From contig SLFT01000409.1 of NCBI GenBank assembly GCA_007124105.1, forward strand, positions 1-7,052: 7,052 nucleotides of DNA, written 5' to 3'. Below the pieces are notes generated by a model. That model saw only the letters and a list, made by a program, of their open reading frames with translations. It was not told the origin of the DNA and did not search any database. Every line of letters starts with the position of its first letter. Position 1 is the stretch's first letter. A program made the position numbers and the translations under genes. Shown one piece after another: positions 6,446-7,052 of this stretch. The stretch comes from Candidatus Hydrogenedentota bacterium. GTDB taxonomy: Bacteria; Hydrogenedentota; Hydrogenedentia; Hydrogenedentales; CAITNO01.

Positions 6446-6862
6446 CTATTTCAGTCGCTGGCCGGTCGAACTCATGGAGACCGCCACGTGCAACACCCCT
6501 TTGTGACGGCGCAGTTCTTCCGCCAGCGCTTCTATCTGCTGGGCCGGCCCACGCATCATAATGGTCTCCACGCACAATTCATGAGTCAAATGCACATGTG
6601 TTGTAGCCAGGATGGCATCGTGGTGATTATGTTGCAGATGGGTCAACGCGCCGCTTAAATCGCGCTGGTGATGGTCGTAGACCATGGTAATGGTTCCCAC
6701 CGCCTCTTCGTTGCGCCGCCACGAGTCCCGCACCAGCCGCTCGCGCACCAGGTCGCGAATGAATTCCGACCGGTTCCCGTATTGCGTGGTCGCCAGCAGA
6801 TTTTCCAGCTCCTCGTACAGACGGCGTTCGATGGTAAAGCTAACTCGCATCAAGTCTGCCAT
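6446..6862 (-). CDS. nikR: Nickel-responsive transcriptional regulator NikR
   Basis: 138 residues from ATG 6862, with GGAG at 6871-6874 and 8 nt spacing; the frame stays open 19 codons further upstream, but that would place extra residues before the DNA-binding strand. NikR is a tetrameric repressor that binds Ni(II) and shuts off nickel uptake. The N-terminal ribbon-helix-helix domain (about 5-45) begins with the DNA-contacting strand RVSFTI and includes NRSEFIRDLV at 30-39. The C-terminal ACT-like domain (about 55-132) carries the nickel ligands: aligned to E. coli H76, H87, H89 and C95, these are H78, H89, H91 and C97 within QHNHHD and THVHLTHELC. All four are intact. No nickel transporter, urease or hydrogenase gene is visible; a gene starting at 7018 on the other strand is a candidate target. 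The gene is convergent with the PHP gene, 10 nt apart. Confidence 0.95.
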   Translation of the reverse strand: MADLMRVSFTIERRLYEELENLLATTQYGNRSEFIRDLVRERLVRDSWRRNEEAVGTITMVYDHHQRDLSGALTHLQHNHHDAILATTHVHLTHELCVETIMMRGPAQQIEALAEELRRHKGVLHVAVSMSSTGQRLK

Positions 6863-6884
6863 AACAGTATCTCCAGTTGCTGAA

Positions 6885-6914
6885 TGAGAACAGTGTATCC
6901 CAAAGCTGTTATTA
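6885..6914. promoter_or_regulatory. Imperfect dyad over the nikR -10 (candidate operator)
   Basis: AACAG (6889-6893) and CTGTT (6906-6910) are complementary across 12 nt, and the match extends to 7 of 9 positions per arm (6885-6893 against 6906-6914). The left arm overlaps the predicted -10, where a repressor would block transcription. It does not match the enterobacterial NikR site GTATGA-N16-TCATAC, so the binding protein is uncertain. Confidence 0.35.
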
Positions 6915-6921
6915 CTCACAA
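6892..6921 (-). promoter_or_regulatory. Candidate sigma-70 promoter for nikR
   Basis: On the minus strand TTGTGA (6916-6921, 4 of 6) and TACACT (6892-6897, 4 of 6) are 18 nt apart. Transcription would start near 6885, about 23 nt before the ATG at 6862, leaving just room for the ribosome-binding site. The -10 hexamer and spacer length equal those proposed for radA. Confidence 0.45.
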
Positions 6922-6937
6922 GGCAAAACGACGCCCT

Positions 6938-6957
6938 GGGGTTTGCAGTGAAACCCC
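6938..6957. repeat. Perfect 7-bp hairpin GGGGTTT / AAACCCC
   Basis: GGGGTTT (6938-6944) and AAACCCC (6951-6957) enclose a 6-nt loop. On the plus strand no T-run follows. On the minus strand a run of four T (6925-6928) begins about 9 nt after the stem, which is too far for a standard terminator. It lies just upstream of the nikR promoter and may insulate it or serve as a protein-binding site. Confidence 0.5.
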
Positions 6958-6965
6958 GAGACTGA

Positions 6966-6994
6966 TTGTAAGGTCAGAATAGTGGATATGTAAA
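6966..6994 (+). promoter_or_regulatory. Weak candidate promoter for the plus-strand gene at 7018
   Basis: TTGTAA (6966-6971, 4 of 6) and TGTAAA (6989-6994, 4 of 6) are separated by 17 nt, giving a start near 7001 and a leader of about 17 nt. The region is AT-rich compared with its surroundings, as expected for a promoter, but the hexamers are modest. Confidence 0.3.
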
Positions 6995-7017
6995 CGGTAA
7001 AATTAAAGGCAGAAGTT

Positions 7018-7052
7018 ATGATTAGAAGCGCCGCTACAGCGGTATTCATAGC
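7018..7052 (+). CDS. Possible start of a secreted or membrane protein gene (partial)
   Basis: ATG 7018 is preceded by AAGG (7006-7009) with 8 nt spacing and opens a frame to the window end. The 11 visible residues, MIRSAATAVFI, have one arginine followed by a hydrophobic run, like the beginning of a signal peptide or a first membrane helix. It is divergent from nikR, so it could be a nickel-regulated transporter or receptor, but that is inference from position alone. Too short to identify. Confidence 0.4.
   Translation, partial: MIRSAATAVFI

Overview
The window is bacterial chromosomal DNA at roughly 55-57% GC by eye. It carries housekeeping genes on the minus strand, a small two-gene unit on the plus strand and a nickel regulator. 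Adjacent radA and disA is a classic arrangement in Firmicutes and several other deep bacterial lineages. The APC permease with a C-terminal PTS EIIA domain, the PHP metallohydrolase and NikR do not point to a single phylum, so I do not name the organism. There are no rRNA, tRNA, CRISPR, transposase or phage genes, so this reads as ordinary chromosome.

Layout: (1) 1-2539, minus strand: radA, disA and the beginning of a pyrK-like gene. Gaps are only 4 and 2 nt, and each ribosome-binding site sits in or at the end of the gene before, so this is a tight operon. A plausible promoter lies at 2617-2646. (2) 2722-4590, minus strand: a 622-residue APC-type permease ending in a type-2 EIIA domain with its phospho-histidine intact. 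(3) 4591-5341: about 750 bp without a convincing gene, between divergently transcribed units. It holds several inverted repeats, a good minus-strand promoter and a plus-strand extended -10 promoter; one weak 118-codon ORF is recorded. (4) 5342-6435, plus strand: a 73-residue conserved-looking protein of unknown function whose stop codon overlaps the start of a PHP-domain metallohydrolase. (5) 6446-6862, minus strand: nikR, convergent with the PHP gene and separated from it by 10 nt. (6) 6863-7052: nikR promoter region with a dyad over the -10, a 7-bp hairpin, and what looks like the start of a plus-strand gene running off the end.

How the parts may work together: RadA (recombination branch migration) and DisA (c-di-AMP synthesis linked to DNA integrity) form a DNA-surveillance pair that is often adjacent. 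The permease may be controlled by PTS phosphorylation through its EIIA tail. The small protein and the PHP enzyme are translationally coupled and probably act together. NikR has all four nickel ligands but no recognisable nickel transporter is in view; the gene starting at 7018 is a possible target. The least explained items are the 73-aa/PHP pair and the repeat-rich 4.6-5.34 kb spacer.
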